A stretch of 64,000 nucleotides of DNA from Nectonema munidae (Eukaryota; Nematomorpha; Nectonematoida; Nectonematidae). Location of the stretch: contig JAUIRK010000734.1 of assembly GCA_030549495.1 (NCBI GenBank), positions 248,001-312,000 on the forward strand, read 5' to 3'. The position numbers and the translations under genes are program-made. Shown one piece after another: positions 11,605 to 21,742 of this stretch; position 1 is the first letter of the stretch, and the number at the start of each line of letters is the position of its first letter. Under the pieces are notes generated by a model. The model saw only the letters and a program-made list of their open reading frames with translations, was not told the origin of the DNA and ran no database searches.

Positions 11605-12660
11605 CATCAATAATATATCTGATTATTTTCTTTTTTAATTTATTCAAAATTATTATTTGTATATATTATCTATTAAAAATACCGCGCAAAAGTTTTCGGA
11701 CATTTGTTTTCATTAAAAAATAAAATGTAAAAATACAAAATTTATTTTTTTATATAAAATATTTACTTTGATGATATTTATACCTTCTTTTCAATACTTT
11801 GTTTGATTTCCTTTAGCCCGAATAATTGAATCAATACTTCTTAGAAGAGAGCTATTTAGATTCTTTATTTTAACAACTTTCTTCTACATACCATCACTTT
11901 TAATAAATTTCCAAAGCATCAAACTTTTTATTTCGTGTTTGAAGGTTTTTATGGTATTGCCTTTATCAAATCGCATTTCTTTAGGCCTTCTAACATATTG
12001 CCGTGAATTAGAATGAAGCTCAATCTACGTTTCATCACTAAAAATTACATCATGTCAATCATACATGCTCTATCACTCAAATCTTTTTTAATAGAACTTT
12101 AATCAGCGCTGATTTTTAGCTGCTAAATTCAAATCATTTTTTCTGAAGATTCGTTTTACTGTATCGATTTAAATATATTTTGATAAATTATTTTCTTCCT
12201 ACCTTGCAGAAAAATTAGAATTAATCTTAGACATTCTCACTAATTTTCGGATATCTCTTATCAGTAGTTTTTGAGGACGACCTCTTTGGGTTTGTTGGCT
12301 ACAGTTCCTGTACTTTTATATTTTGACAAAATTTCAGAAATATTACTTAATTCGTAATTAAATCATTTTTAAATAGCTCTTTGACTTTTCTTTATTGAAA
12401 GAAGTACGACTTTAGTTCTCAATTCTAGAGATACTTTAGGCATGTCATTCAGAAAAAGACGTTGAGAAAAGATCGTTAAAGAAATCAATTTTAGAAAAAA
12501 CGATGATAAAAATTTATATTAAAATTTTAAAAAAAAGTTTTTATCTGAAAAGTCAACAAATAGCCGAAAACTTTTGCACATAATTTTTAATAGATAAAAT
12601 ATACAAATAATAAATTTGAATAGATTAAAAAAGAAAATAATCAGAAATTTTTATTATGAA
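11605..12660 (-). mobile_element. Tc1-like DNA transposon remnant with long inverted repeats
   Basis: The minus strand from about 12442 encodes a Tc1-like transposase. It starts MPKVSLELRTKVVL, followed by EILSKYKSTGTVANKP, the GRPQKL linker and RDIRKLVRMSKINSNFSA of the second helix-turn-helix. Then come VIFSDET with the first catalytic Asp, and RQYVRRPKEMRFDKGNTIKT. The rest of the catalytic domain, with the second Asp and the Glu, is missing. The flanks 11605-11715 and 12537-12655 are inverted copies of each other (for example CAAAAGTTTTCGG, TTATCTATTAAAAAT, CTGATTATTTTCTTTTTTAA), so the inverted repeats exceed 100 bp. Several frameshifts and the internal deletion make it inactive. Confidence 0.8.
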
Positions 12661-14595
12661 AAGGAATTATTTTAAGATGGTATTTATAATGAATTAATTA
12701 AATGCTAATCTTTTTCCCTTACCCTTTATTTGATCTGGCATCAAAAAGATTAAAAAATGATGAGCACAAAACACAAAGATAATCCTAATGTAATTTACTC
12801 TCAGAAGCCTACGTTTTTAGCATGATTTTGCTTTTACCAACATTTAATTTAAAGCATTTATTTTTCAAAATCTTATAGATCACTCTTATTCTACGTCCTT
12901 TTTATCCACGTAAGTTTATTACTTCTTTTTTATCCTAAAAATGATGATATTTGTAAAAATATTTTTAAGCTTCTCAACTTTTTAACAGGTAAAATTAATT
13001 CATTTTTTGCCTTTTAATACCTCATATTAATTACAATCTTTCATCCAAAGGCACACAATCACAAAACTTTAACAGAGAGGGAATGACATATAACAAAAAA
13101 ATTGTCTACTATTTCTGCTTTTCATATAAAAAAATAAAGTTATTGAGCAATTTAAAGAATAAACTTTGAATAAATTTGAAGAATGATTCTCAGTTATATT
13201 CTCATAATTAATAGAAAACCTCTAATTTATATACATATGGGCCAAAGACGTCTTTTATATTCAAATCTCAACATGGGAATACGTTTGTTAATATTTTGAC
13301 CAATGAATAAGCATTCAAAAGTTGTGTAAGGAAATTTTATAAAAAAAATAAAAGTTGTAAAATGTTGTATTCTTATTGGTTACCTTATATGGATAATTTA
13401 CTGGAGGGGGGTGGAAAAATCTCATAGAAAAGGAAAAAAACAAAGTAGCCAAAAATCTTCTAAATAATCACACTTGGATTCCACATTGCCGCCATAGGTT
13501 GAATCCATGAATCCTTTATCTCGAACTGAATTTGTTCATCTTAAGCTTCTATGAGTCCAATTTCGGAAAGCGTAAGGTTCACATGATATTGATTATACAT
13601 CAGGATAGAACGAATATTCATGAATCAGTAAAAAATAATAAGCTACATTTTTAACAAAATACTAACGTTACATTGTTGATGTTAGAATTCAATTTAACTA
13701 AGGAAAGTTTTAATGAAAATTCAATATTTTTGGAATTCAAGTTTTAGAATATCCATGAATTAACGAAAAGATGCATAAAAAATTATGTTACGCGCTACAC
13801 ATAGATAGGGTTGCCAATTTGAACAAACCAAAAATGCCAACCCGTTTTTCCGGTTAAAACGAAGCAAGAAAAAAGGCAGCAAAAGTTGGTTTTCGCGGCT
13901 TTTCTAAAAAAAATTATTTTTAAAGTGAAAACAACTTTTTTAAGATTCATAGTGCACTAACACGAATGGCGACTTCTTCCATTCAAAATATTTTATTTTT
14001 TGCTGAATAATAAAAATGAGATATGAATGATAGGAATTTTAAGATTTTACAGAAATAATTTCTATTCCCTATTGCCTACGTGGAAGATGGTAGCAATGCA
14101 AGCTAGAAAAGAAAAAGTTACATCGCCTAATAGTCATGTCCAGGTGTTTTTATTGTTTTACTAGTAATAATAATAATCATCATATCTTTATTTTCAAAAG
14201 TTTGATAAAAAGGGATGACTGGTAGTAAAAACAAATTGTGGATCAATATATAATTGATAAGCGTAATAAATATGAGAAAAACACAAGAATGCCTTTTGAA
14301 GGTCGGTATCAAAGGCCGAAAGATGCCGCCCAGGTAATAAGAAATTTTTTACTAAAAACAAAGCAAAAAGAAGATAAGGAAGGATACACGTTGAGTAAGT
14401 TTTGTATCATAAAGTTAATTAATAATGATATATTGGTAATGTAATGATTATATTGGTAATACAATGGTATATTGTGTTATTTTAATTAAAAACAACCTAC
14501 AAACTAAAACTAATTATATGAGGTCAGGAAAGGTTAAGAAAAAAGCAAGTATGTACTCATTGTTTTAATAATATCCGAAACAAGAAATAGAGCTG
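12661..14595. other. AT-rich intergenic stretch, nothing firm
   Basis: A 68-codon plus-strand open frame at 14238-14444 (RMPFEGRYQRPKDAAQ followed by GTAATA) could be an exon with a donor, but I do not recognise the peptide and see no convincing acceptor. A GC-richer patch at 13800-13900 is unexplained. Confidence 0.3.
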
Positions 14596-14599
14596 GCTG

Positions 14600-15800
14600 G
14601 TCAACATATAATTATTTTTCCTACACACGTAGGAACTTGAGATAGGGCATTCAGAATACAAATTGTAGGAGTAAAGAGAGCTAGATAACAACCACTTTTG
14701 GAACTGTTTAAAAGGTATGGGATCGGAAAGGAAGAGTGCTTCAGAATTGTCGAAAATGCAAGATACCTAATAAGAGAAGGATCGCTTGGATTTCGTATAT
14801 TTATAAAAAGGTAAAGACATTTTATGAACAGTCGTGGTGAAGTTTTGTCTTTTTCAAAGTTAAAGGAGATGGATTGATTAAATATAAGTGGAAGTAGCAA
14901 GTATACCGTATTTGTATAGTGTAACAGCGACATTGAATTGTATATATCTTTTAGTTTCAAGATGGAGCTATTAACAAAGATATTATTAGTGTAGGAGGTT
15001 GGGTTGCAGTTAAATATAACTTTCAAAATCTTTTTTTGAACAAAAAATGGGGTTGCGGCCCTAATTAAAGATAATGCACCTGATGTGAGGCAGAAAAAGG
15101 CTTTTGTAAAGTGTAATCATTGTTTTTATGCGCAAAAATAGTTTGGTCGGTTTAGCTTGTGAGGAATTTTTGAGATAGGATCGGATCAAGTAAGATTATA
15201 ATAAAATGTTAAAACTTTTTGAAAACCAATTTTAGTTAAAGAATCTTCAAACTCAGAATCATCAAGGCTATACGAAAAAGGCATATGGTTAGATTTTTGT
15301 AGAGTTTATAGACAACCCATAAGAAATCAATTTTTGATCAGCTTAATACTTTCTAAAAAGGATTCATTTAGGGTATTTTTAGAAAATAACACTGTTATCT
15401 TGTCATCAGCATACATTAAAATTTTAACATTTGGTATTGCGTTTGGAAGATCATTGATGTAGATGTTAAAGAAAAGTGAAGCCAAAATTGAACCTTGGGT
15501 TACAAGAAAAAAGACTTTCTTCTTATTTGAAAGACACTTGTTTATAGACACACTGTTTGATATCAATTTTTGAAATAGGATTCAAAGAATTTTATAGTAT
15601 AGCATTAGAAAATCCATATAATTTTAGTTTGCGCAGTAAAAAACCAAAATGTTTAATTTTTGTATGCATAGTTTTATTAGTGAAAGACTAATATTTATAA
15701 TACTTATTAATAATAAGACTTTTTTAGTAATCAAAGACTGTTTTTGATTTTTCTAAGTTACTCAGTGTAAATACTCTCTAAGATTTTTCTAAGTTACACC
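14600..15800 (-). mobile_element. LINE remnant, reverse transcriptase to C-terminus
   Basis: The minus strand at 15566-15327 encodes TQGSILASLFFNIYINDLP and the active-site box MYADDKITVLFSKNTLNE, the typical GSxLxPLLFNIYINDL...YADD pattern of Jockey/CR1-like LINEs. Downstream at 15026-14601 a 141-codon frame contains the poorly conserved C-terminal domain usually found after it. The 5' half and the endonuclease are absent. Confidence 0.75.
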
Positions 15801-17955
15801 AGAGAACCTACGAGCTGTTTTTTCCAAAGAATAATACAGATAAATGCATATCGAATTGTGTGATACTAATTTTTTTTACTATAAGTTATGTTTTAAATTA
15901 TCATGCTTTTAAAAAGATAATTTAATTGCAATTAAATTTAAAAAAATTTAATAGCAAGAAGTTTGTTTTATACAAAACTCTATGACTTAAACAGGTGTAA
16001 ATTTAAATGGAAATTTATAAAAGCTAAAAATTTGAACTAGACTTTCTTAATTTCTTAGCTTTAGTTATTTAACATATAAAAAGGAAATAATCCAGATTTC
16101 TTCCGTAATGCAGGTGTGTTAATAAAAATCATATCAAAGCAGTTCTTCTTTTTTCTGAAATTTAAAAAGCACAGCTTGTCATTAGGTGCCAATGATTCTC
16201 CAAAACTTATTGTGACATGACAAAAGTAGCCGATCAAAATTTTCATGTGTGCAATAAAAAGATCATTTCTAGTGATTGAACATTGAAGGGCCTCAGAATC
16301 ATCCATTTAAGCCAGGGTACACAAACCTATTTTTGTTGTGAAGAAACATCTACTCGTTGACATCAAATAATCGAACTTTTGATCGAAAAAAATCTGATCG
16401 ACAATTTGTGGAATGAAAAAGAAATTGTTTCAAAAGAGTAACATATACAGATTGATGAGCATGCCAGTAATAAGTGCTTTATTATTACAATTCATCAATT
16501 TTTATTTCGAATTACAAAATTTTAACGACATCTAAGAAAATGCCTTAGCACATACCTTCTTTAAGGATTACTTTTTTTTTGCCAAAATTAGATTCAAAGA
16601 ATTTAGGAGTTCCTTATACATGGATAGTATTGGCAATACCAAATATACAAATTTAATATATGATTTCCATCTCAAACAAAAAATATTTTCCATTAAACTT
16701 GTGAAGATAATAAATTTATCTCAAGTTTATAATCCTTTGAAAATTTTTTAAAACTTTTAGCCCAAAAAGTTGGGGGCTCTTTAGAGACACGGTTGTCTTA
16801 TACATAAGACAGGCTTATTTAGTAATATTTTTCACAGGGCCGGATAATGCCCCTCATAAAAGTTTCCAAGTGGCTTATTTTATATTTGTTTCGAAATGAA
16901 ATATTTTACTCAATAAGCCAAGACATAACTTTTCATTTTATCCAAGTAACTCAGTGTTCAAAAGCCATCGTACATTCTTTGTATAGTTTCTTATGTAATG
17001 AAAGCAAACACGTGTGATTTATGCTTGCAAATTTATATAAAGAAATTATTTTCAGTTAATATTCACCCTCAAAATCAATCCTAATAATAATAAATTAATG
17101 AGATTGAGTAATGAACTAGTTAATCCAATAACCCGCTTCTAACAAACGTGACTAAATTCTTAATTAAATTAACCGAGAATAAATTCTCATTAAATAATTG
17201 AATTACAAATGGAGCCAAACTTAAGCGTATTGCTTGAACCTTTTTTTTCAACCATTTACAAGCTTTGACTTATCGCCGCCAACTTCGACTTATTTAAGGA
17301 TTTTTAATTTACAATTCATTTTACTGTATATCAAAATTTAATACTGGTAATACATTTTAGCCACAAAAAAACTTTTTAGCGCATATATATACTCGATCTA
17401 AATTGTGATACAAACTCTGTGAATCTTAAGTTATCTTGTTGTTATAGTGCTTTGACTACAAAACTCGCTAATGATTTATGTTTAATCGACAATATATATA
17501 ACGTGGATATCAACATCATAATTTTTGCACACATATGTAGAGAAAACACTTAACTTGGATTTGGATCTTTTGGGCTCTCTCTCAACTTTTCTGGCGACAT
17601 CTCCACATCGGCATATAAGCCCAAAAATACAGCAACCTAAATAATAACCAATTCCACTTTTTCAAAAAGATTAAACAATATTTTGCACGAAGCCATTTTC
17701 GGGGTTTGTTGAAATTTTTATGCATTAAATCAACATTCATAAGCTTTTAGATCGATAAAACCGGCAAATATCTCCAAATAATTTTTGTCTGGCCAAATTT
17801 TTTCTCATTTTTTAGATATTTTTTCTCATTTTACATTTATGGACTAAATTCTAAATGTATCGATAAAATCGTATTCGACATTAACATTGAGATCTCCTTA
17901 CAATAAAAGCTGCACATGTTTGATACGTAATTACCTATCACGATAAGAAAGAGTA
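15801..17955. other. AT-rich intergenic stretch, nothing recognised
   Basis: An 81-codon minus-strand open frame at 16061-16306 has no motif I can name. The remainder is AT-rich with no visible repeat structure. Confidence 0.4.
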
Positions 17956-17971
17956 TAGCATGGAGTTTTAT

Positions 17972-19019
17972 TTAGAATTCAACATGGACGCCAACAATAA
18001 CCACAGGCTTCTCATGCAGTTTGGGAATCTTTCACAAGGAACTCTTATGGGGTGCAAGACAACTTCTAGTATTCGTCCTTCAAGTTTGTATAGACTTGGT
18101 AAACCAGCCCCGAAGAAAAAGACACTAAAGGCCTGTCACTCTAAGACACTTGAACTGTTTTAGTTCAGTAAATCCCAGGGAAGTGAGCATTCAGCCAGAT
18201 CGTTAATCAAATCGTTAATATTCTCCTAAGTACTGATAACTTTTCAGAATTTGTCTCTTATCATGGTCAGATACCTTTCGGAATTCATGATATCGCAAAG
18301 GATGAAGGGACCCACACTTGTGTCGAAGTTATTCTAGACCATTCCGTTATCTTTCGTGAATACTGCATTTTTTCAGATGTAATAATGGATCTTCTTCTGC
18401 CCAGTAGTGGTTGTCACGGATCATAAGCACACCAATGTCGAATAGCGCTTCGTCACCCCGAGGATATTTTTAAAACGATCAAAACTTTTTAAAACTTTTT
18501 GAAAGCATCATTCTTGTCTCCGTGGAAGCCAAACTTCAGGGGGAGTTTTGATTCCAAGAAAATGGTTTGGAAGTGGGAGACTATCACTTATTTTCTTACT
18601 CAAGTTCATACCAAGCACTCATTATTTTGCCAAAACCATTCGAATATCGCAGTCTTCAGCATAGAGCGCTTGACAGTAATGCGGCTTCAAAGCTCTTCAT
18701 TTAAGCTCCATTTTGAACCCTGTGAAAGGAGAAGCCTCTTTCCCTTGCTGCTTTTCGAATTAACTTATTTTGTGCTATGAGTAGAGATATATTGAAGAAC
18801 TTACACTACCTCTACTTCACTCGGGGGCCTCTTTTTCCAATATCAGCCACAGATCCTAAAAGGATCAATTCTGCATGACAATTCTTGATCGTTTTGCGTC
18901 AACTTAGCATGTCTTCCATTAATGGTCTTCCACCATTTTTAAACTTAAACAACTGATCTCCACACTTTGAAACGTGGTGCTAGCTGCGAGCGTTCTGATA
19001 GGGCAAGACGTTCAGCCAT
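17972..19019 (-). mobile_element. mariner-type transposase remnant interrupted by a FABP exon fragment
   Basis: Minus strand. The start at 19019 encodes MAERLALSERSQLAPRFKVW with WWKTINGRHAKL, the N-terminal helix-turn-helix of a mariner-like family. Later blocks are RKAARERG (18720s), FGKIMSAWYE (18610s), and GDEALFDIGVL with a catalytic Asp (about 18460-18430). After these come HYWAEEDPLLHL, GPFILCDIMNSERYLTMI and a C-terminal KIPKLHEKPVVIVGVHVEF with stop at 17972. The span is near the usual 340-350 codons, but about 115 bp between MSAWYE and GDEALF (18492-18606) are not transposase; they match the FABP-like exon at 21562-21676. Multiple frameshifts also break it. Confidence 0.7.
18492..18606 (+). 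pseudogene. Fragment of the FABP-like exon inside a transposon
   Basis: Same 115 bases as 21562-21676 with four substitutions and no gap. It encodes the second part of the FABP exon (WKPNFRGSFDSKKMVWKWET). The similarity starts at AAACTTTTTGAAAGCATC and stops abruptly after ACTCAAGTT; neither boundary is a splice site of the source exon. It is in antisense to the host transposase, so it cannot be part of a working gene here. Confidence 0.8.
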
Positions 19020-19216
19020 GTTTGTAAGGTTTCCTAACAAATTAATTGATCTGAAAAGAAAACACAACATAAATTTTATTCCCATACATCATGTAACATA
19101 CACGAAAACATTGAGAAAAAATACAAACATAAGAATAAATTATAAAATATGGAGTTACATATAGCAAATCACGCTGTACATTTTTGAAAATAATTGAGTA
19201 TTATTTTTATTAAATC

Positions 19217-19285
19217 ACTAGACGGTCCTGTGTTTGTCTCTCGCTTCGCTCGAGACGTAGGATTCTAAATCTCAAAAAGCTAGGA
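19217..19285 (-). mobile_element. Helitron-like 3' end, diverged
   Basis: The sequence ACTAGACGGTCCTG followed by CGCTTCGCTCGAGAC is the reverse of a CTAGT-terminated end, matching the better ends at 20123 and 20264. It borders the minisatellite. Confidence 0.4.
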
Positions 19286-20060
19286 CTGTTATTCTAGGAC
19301 GTGTGACAGATCATTGCTACTGTGATTCTAGGACGTGTGACAGATCATTGGTACTGTGATTCTATGACGTGTGACAGATCATTGGTACTGTGATTCTAGG
19401 ACGTGTGACAGATCATTGGTACCGCGTGATTCTAGGACCTGTGACAGATCATTGGTACTGTGATTCATAGGTCCAGTTAAAGATCATTGGTACCGCGTGA
19501 TCCTAGGTCCTGTGAAAGATCATTGGTACCGCGTGATCCTAAGTCCTGTGAAAGATCATTAGTACCGCGTGATCCTAGGTCCTGTGAAAGATCATTGGTA
19601 CTGTGATTCATAGGTCCAGTTAAAGATCATTGGTACCGCGTGATTCTAGGTCCAGTTAAAGATCATTGGTACCGCGTGATTCTAGGTCCAGTTAAAGATC
19701 ATTGGTACCGCGTGATCCTAAGTCCTGTGAAAGATCATTGGTATCGCGTGATCCTAGGTCCTGTGAAAGATCATTGGTACTGTGATTCATAGGTCCAGTT
19801 AAAGATCATTGGTACCGCGTGATTCTAGGTGCAGTTAAAGATCATTGGTACCGCGTGATGTTAAGTCCTGTGAAAGAATATTGGTACACCCGTGATTCTA
19901 GGTCCTGTGAAAGATCATTGTTACCGCTGTGATTCTAGGTTCCCTTAAATATCATTGGTACCGTGGTTTTTTAGGTATACTCAAAAGATCATTGGTACCG
20001 GGATTATAGATACTATCAATGAACTCGTAAGGATCATTGGTACACCCGTAAAGATCATTG
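19286..20060. repeat. Minisatellite, 34-36-bp unit, about 21 copies
   Basis: The core GATCATTGGTACCGCGTGAT alternates with TCTAGGTCCTGTGAAA. Early copies (19290-19420) are a 34-bp version with GGACGTGTGACA, later ones a 36-bp version with GGTCCTGTGAAA or GGTCCAGTTAAA. Copies at the right end are degenerate. Blocks of variants (ATTCATAGGTCCAGTTAAA) recur at intervals of several units, which suggests multi-unit duplications. It lies between Helitron-like ends. Confidence 0.9.
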
Positions 20061-20122
20061 GGTGGAATTAGATTATCATTAAAAATAAATTAAAGGAAAG
20101 AATATTAAAAAAGTATATTATA

Positions 20123-20264
20123 ACTAGCCGGTCCCGTGGTCGTTTCTCGCTTCGCTCGAAACAGTGTTTCTCGCTGCGCTCGAAACATAGGATTCTGGGT
20201 AGTGTGTATATTGAGTTGCTAATTCAAATTCGCTTCGCTCAAAACGACCACGGGACCGGCTAGT
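20123..20264. repeat. 142-bp unit with perfect inverted ends
   Basis: Starts ACTAGCCGGTCCCGTGGTCG and ends with its exact reverse complement (CGACCACGGGACCGGCTAGT). Between them, CGCTTCGCTCGAAAC-type words occur in the same orientation rather than inverted, so two element ends appear to meet head to head. Confidence 0.8.
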
Positions 20265-20656
20265 TTTTTATTGTTTAGGCTACGCTCGAAAGATAGGATT
20301 CTGGGTAATGTGTATTTTGAGTTGCTAATAGTGTTATATGGTATGGTGGTCAGTTTTTAGAATATTTGTACCTTTTCTGTGTATTTTTCTATTACACCAT
20401 ATAAAAATACATACAAAAGATATTTCAACCAATCAGAATGCTTCAAGCGACACTCACAATACAGATATATGAACTCATCACACATATAAAACATATAAAT
20501 AATTTCAACCAATCAGAATGCTTCAAACACATACACACATAGAAACTCATCACACCATATAAAAATACACACAAAACATATAATAAATTCAACCAATCAG
20601 AATGCTTCCAGCGACACACAGACACACACACAGACGCTAGCTTATTATAATATAGA
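20123..20656 (-). mobile_element. Non-autonomous Helitron-like element
   Basis: Read on the minus strand it starts TCTATATTATAATAAGC (20656) and ends GGACCGGCTAGT (20123). A TC start and a CTAGT end behind a GC-rich block fit Helitrons (TC...CTRRT). Inside are three copies of CCAACCAATCAGAATGCTTC-like repeats (20427-20610) spaced about 80 bp. No Rep/helicase gene is present. The first 142 bp (20123-20264) form a separate inverted pair of the same end. Assignment rests on the termini only. Confidence 0.5.
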
Positions 20657-20659
20657 TGA

Positions 20660-21461
20660 TTCGCTTGAAATTATTATATATTAGACAAATAATTTATTTT
20701 CGATTTGCATATAGAGTAAAACTTCTTTGAACCAACACACGCTTTTAAATTGTAAAATTCGCTTGCTATATATCATTTTTTATTTCTAAATATAAAATTA
20801 AGAGAATCAAACTTTTTTATTTTTTTTGAAAAAGTATTAATGTGATCTGGCGTTAAAGTTCTGCAGGTGAATTCGCACTGGCGATTTTAACAAGAAGCGG
20901 AGTAATCATTAATTTTCGATACGAGTCTTGTTATTCTGGACAAGGGGTTGAAGTTGAGATGTAGTGTTTGGTGGAGGAAACTTAAGCGTAATATTGCTTA
21001 ATATATTAATTTTGTGTGTGGGAAAAAGAAAGTCAAGGAACATTAGAATGTGAACATTGTTTACTGTGCGAATTCACTATGTAAATAAATTAGCCGTGAT
21101 CCAAGCTTTTCTATTTGGGTGATAGATGACAGGTAAGTTTCTTCTGTTAAAATTTTTAAACAACGTGAATTGAATGGGTTTCCTATAAAAATAAAAACAA
21201 AATAAGTTCTAAGCTGAATGCCAATGACACAGTAACAAACATTATTTTGAATTGTGCTGTTGTTTATTATTGATAGCTGGCATGCTTCCTTCAAAACACT
21301 CCTCCTTACAAAAGTGCTCTTACATGTATGGTTAACAAATCTTATATGAAATCTTGTATGGGTTGAAAGGGAGAGCTATTGTTCCCAAAATAATGTCTTA
21401 ATGCGTTTCAATTATCAAGTATGCAAATGGGAAATGAGTTGATTTTTTTAACGTTTGACAG
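20660..21461. other. Stretch upstream of the FABP-like exon
   Basis: The first exon of the FABP-like gene may lie here or further left. I could not identify an ATG exon that supplies the one base needed to complete the first codon at 21462. Nothing else recognised. Confidence 0.3.
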
Positions 21462-21742
21462 GAAGTTCCTCGAACAAGATTCTCAGACCCAAAGAAATTA
21501 GTGGTCTCTATGAAATTGTTAAAGATGAAAATTTGGACAAAATCTTCAAAGCAATGGGGGCAAACTTTTTGAAAGCATCATTCTTGTCTTTGTGGAAGCC
21601 AAACTTCAGGGTGAGTTTTGATTCCAAGAAAAAGGTTTGGAAGTGGGAGACTATCACTTATTTTCTTACTCAAGTTGAATCCTTTGCTCTGAAAAAAAGA
21701 TTCACAAAAACACGATTCGATCACGCAAAATGTTCTTCATTG
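21462..21742 (+). CDS. FABP-like exon, N-terminal and middle strands
   Basis: The acceptor ACGTTTGACAG ends at 21461. The first two bases finish a codon begun in a missing exon, then 93 codons run to the donor GTATTC after 21742. A second strong donor-like site (CAGG|GTGAGT, around 21607-21614) lies inside and could give a shorter form, but the protein alignment continues past it. Confidence 0.7.

Noticed and set aside
14238-14444. A host exon (RMPFEGRYQRPKDAAQ)
   Set aside because: A donor-like GTAATA follows, but there is no recognisable family and no clear acceptor.
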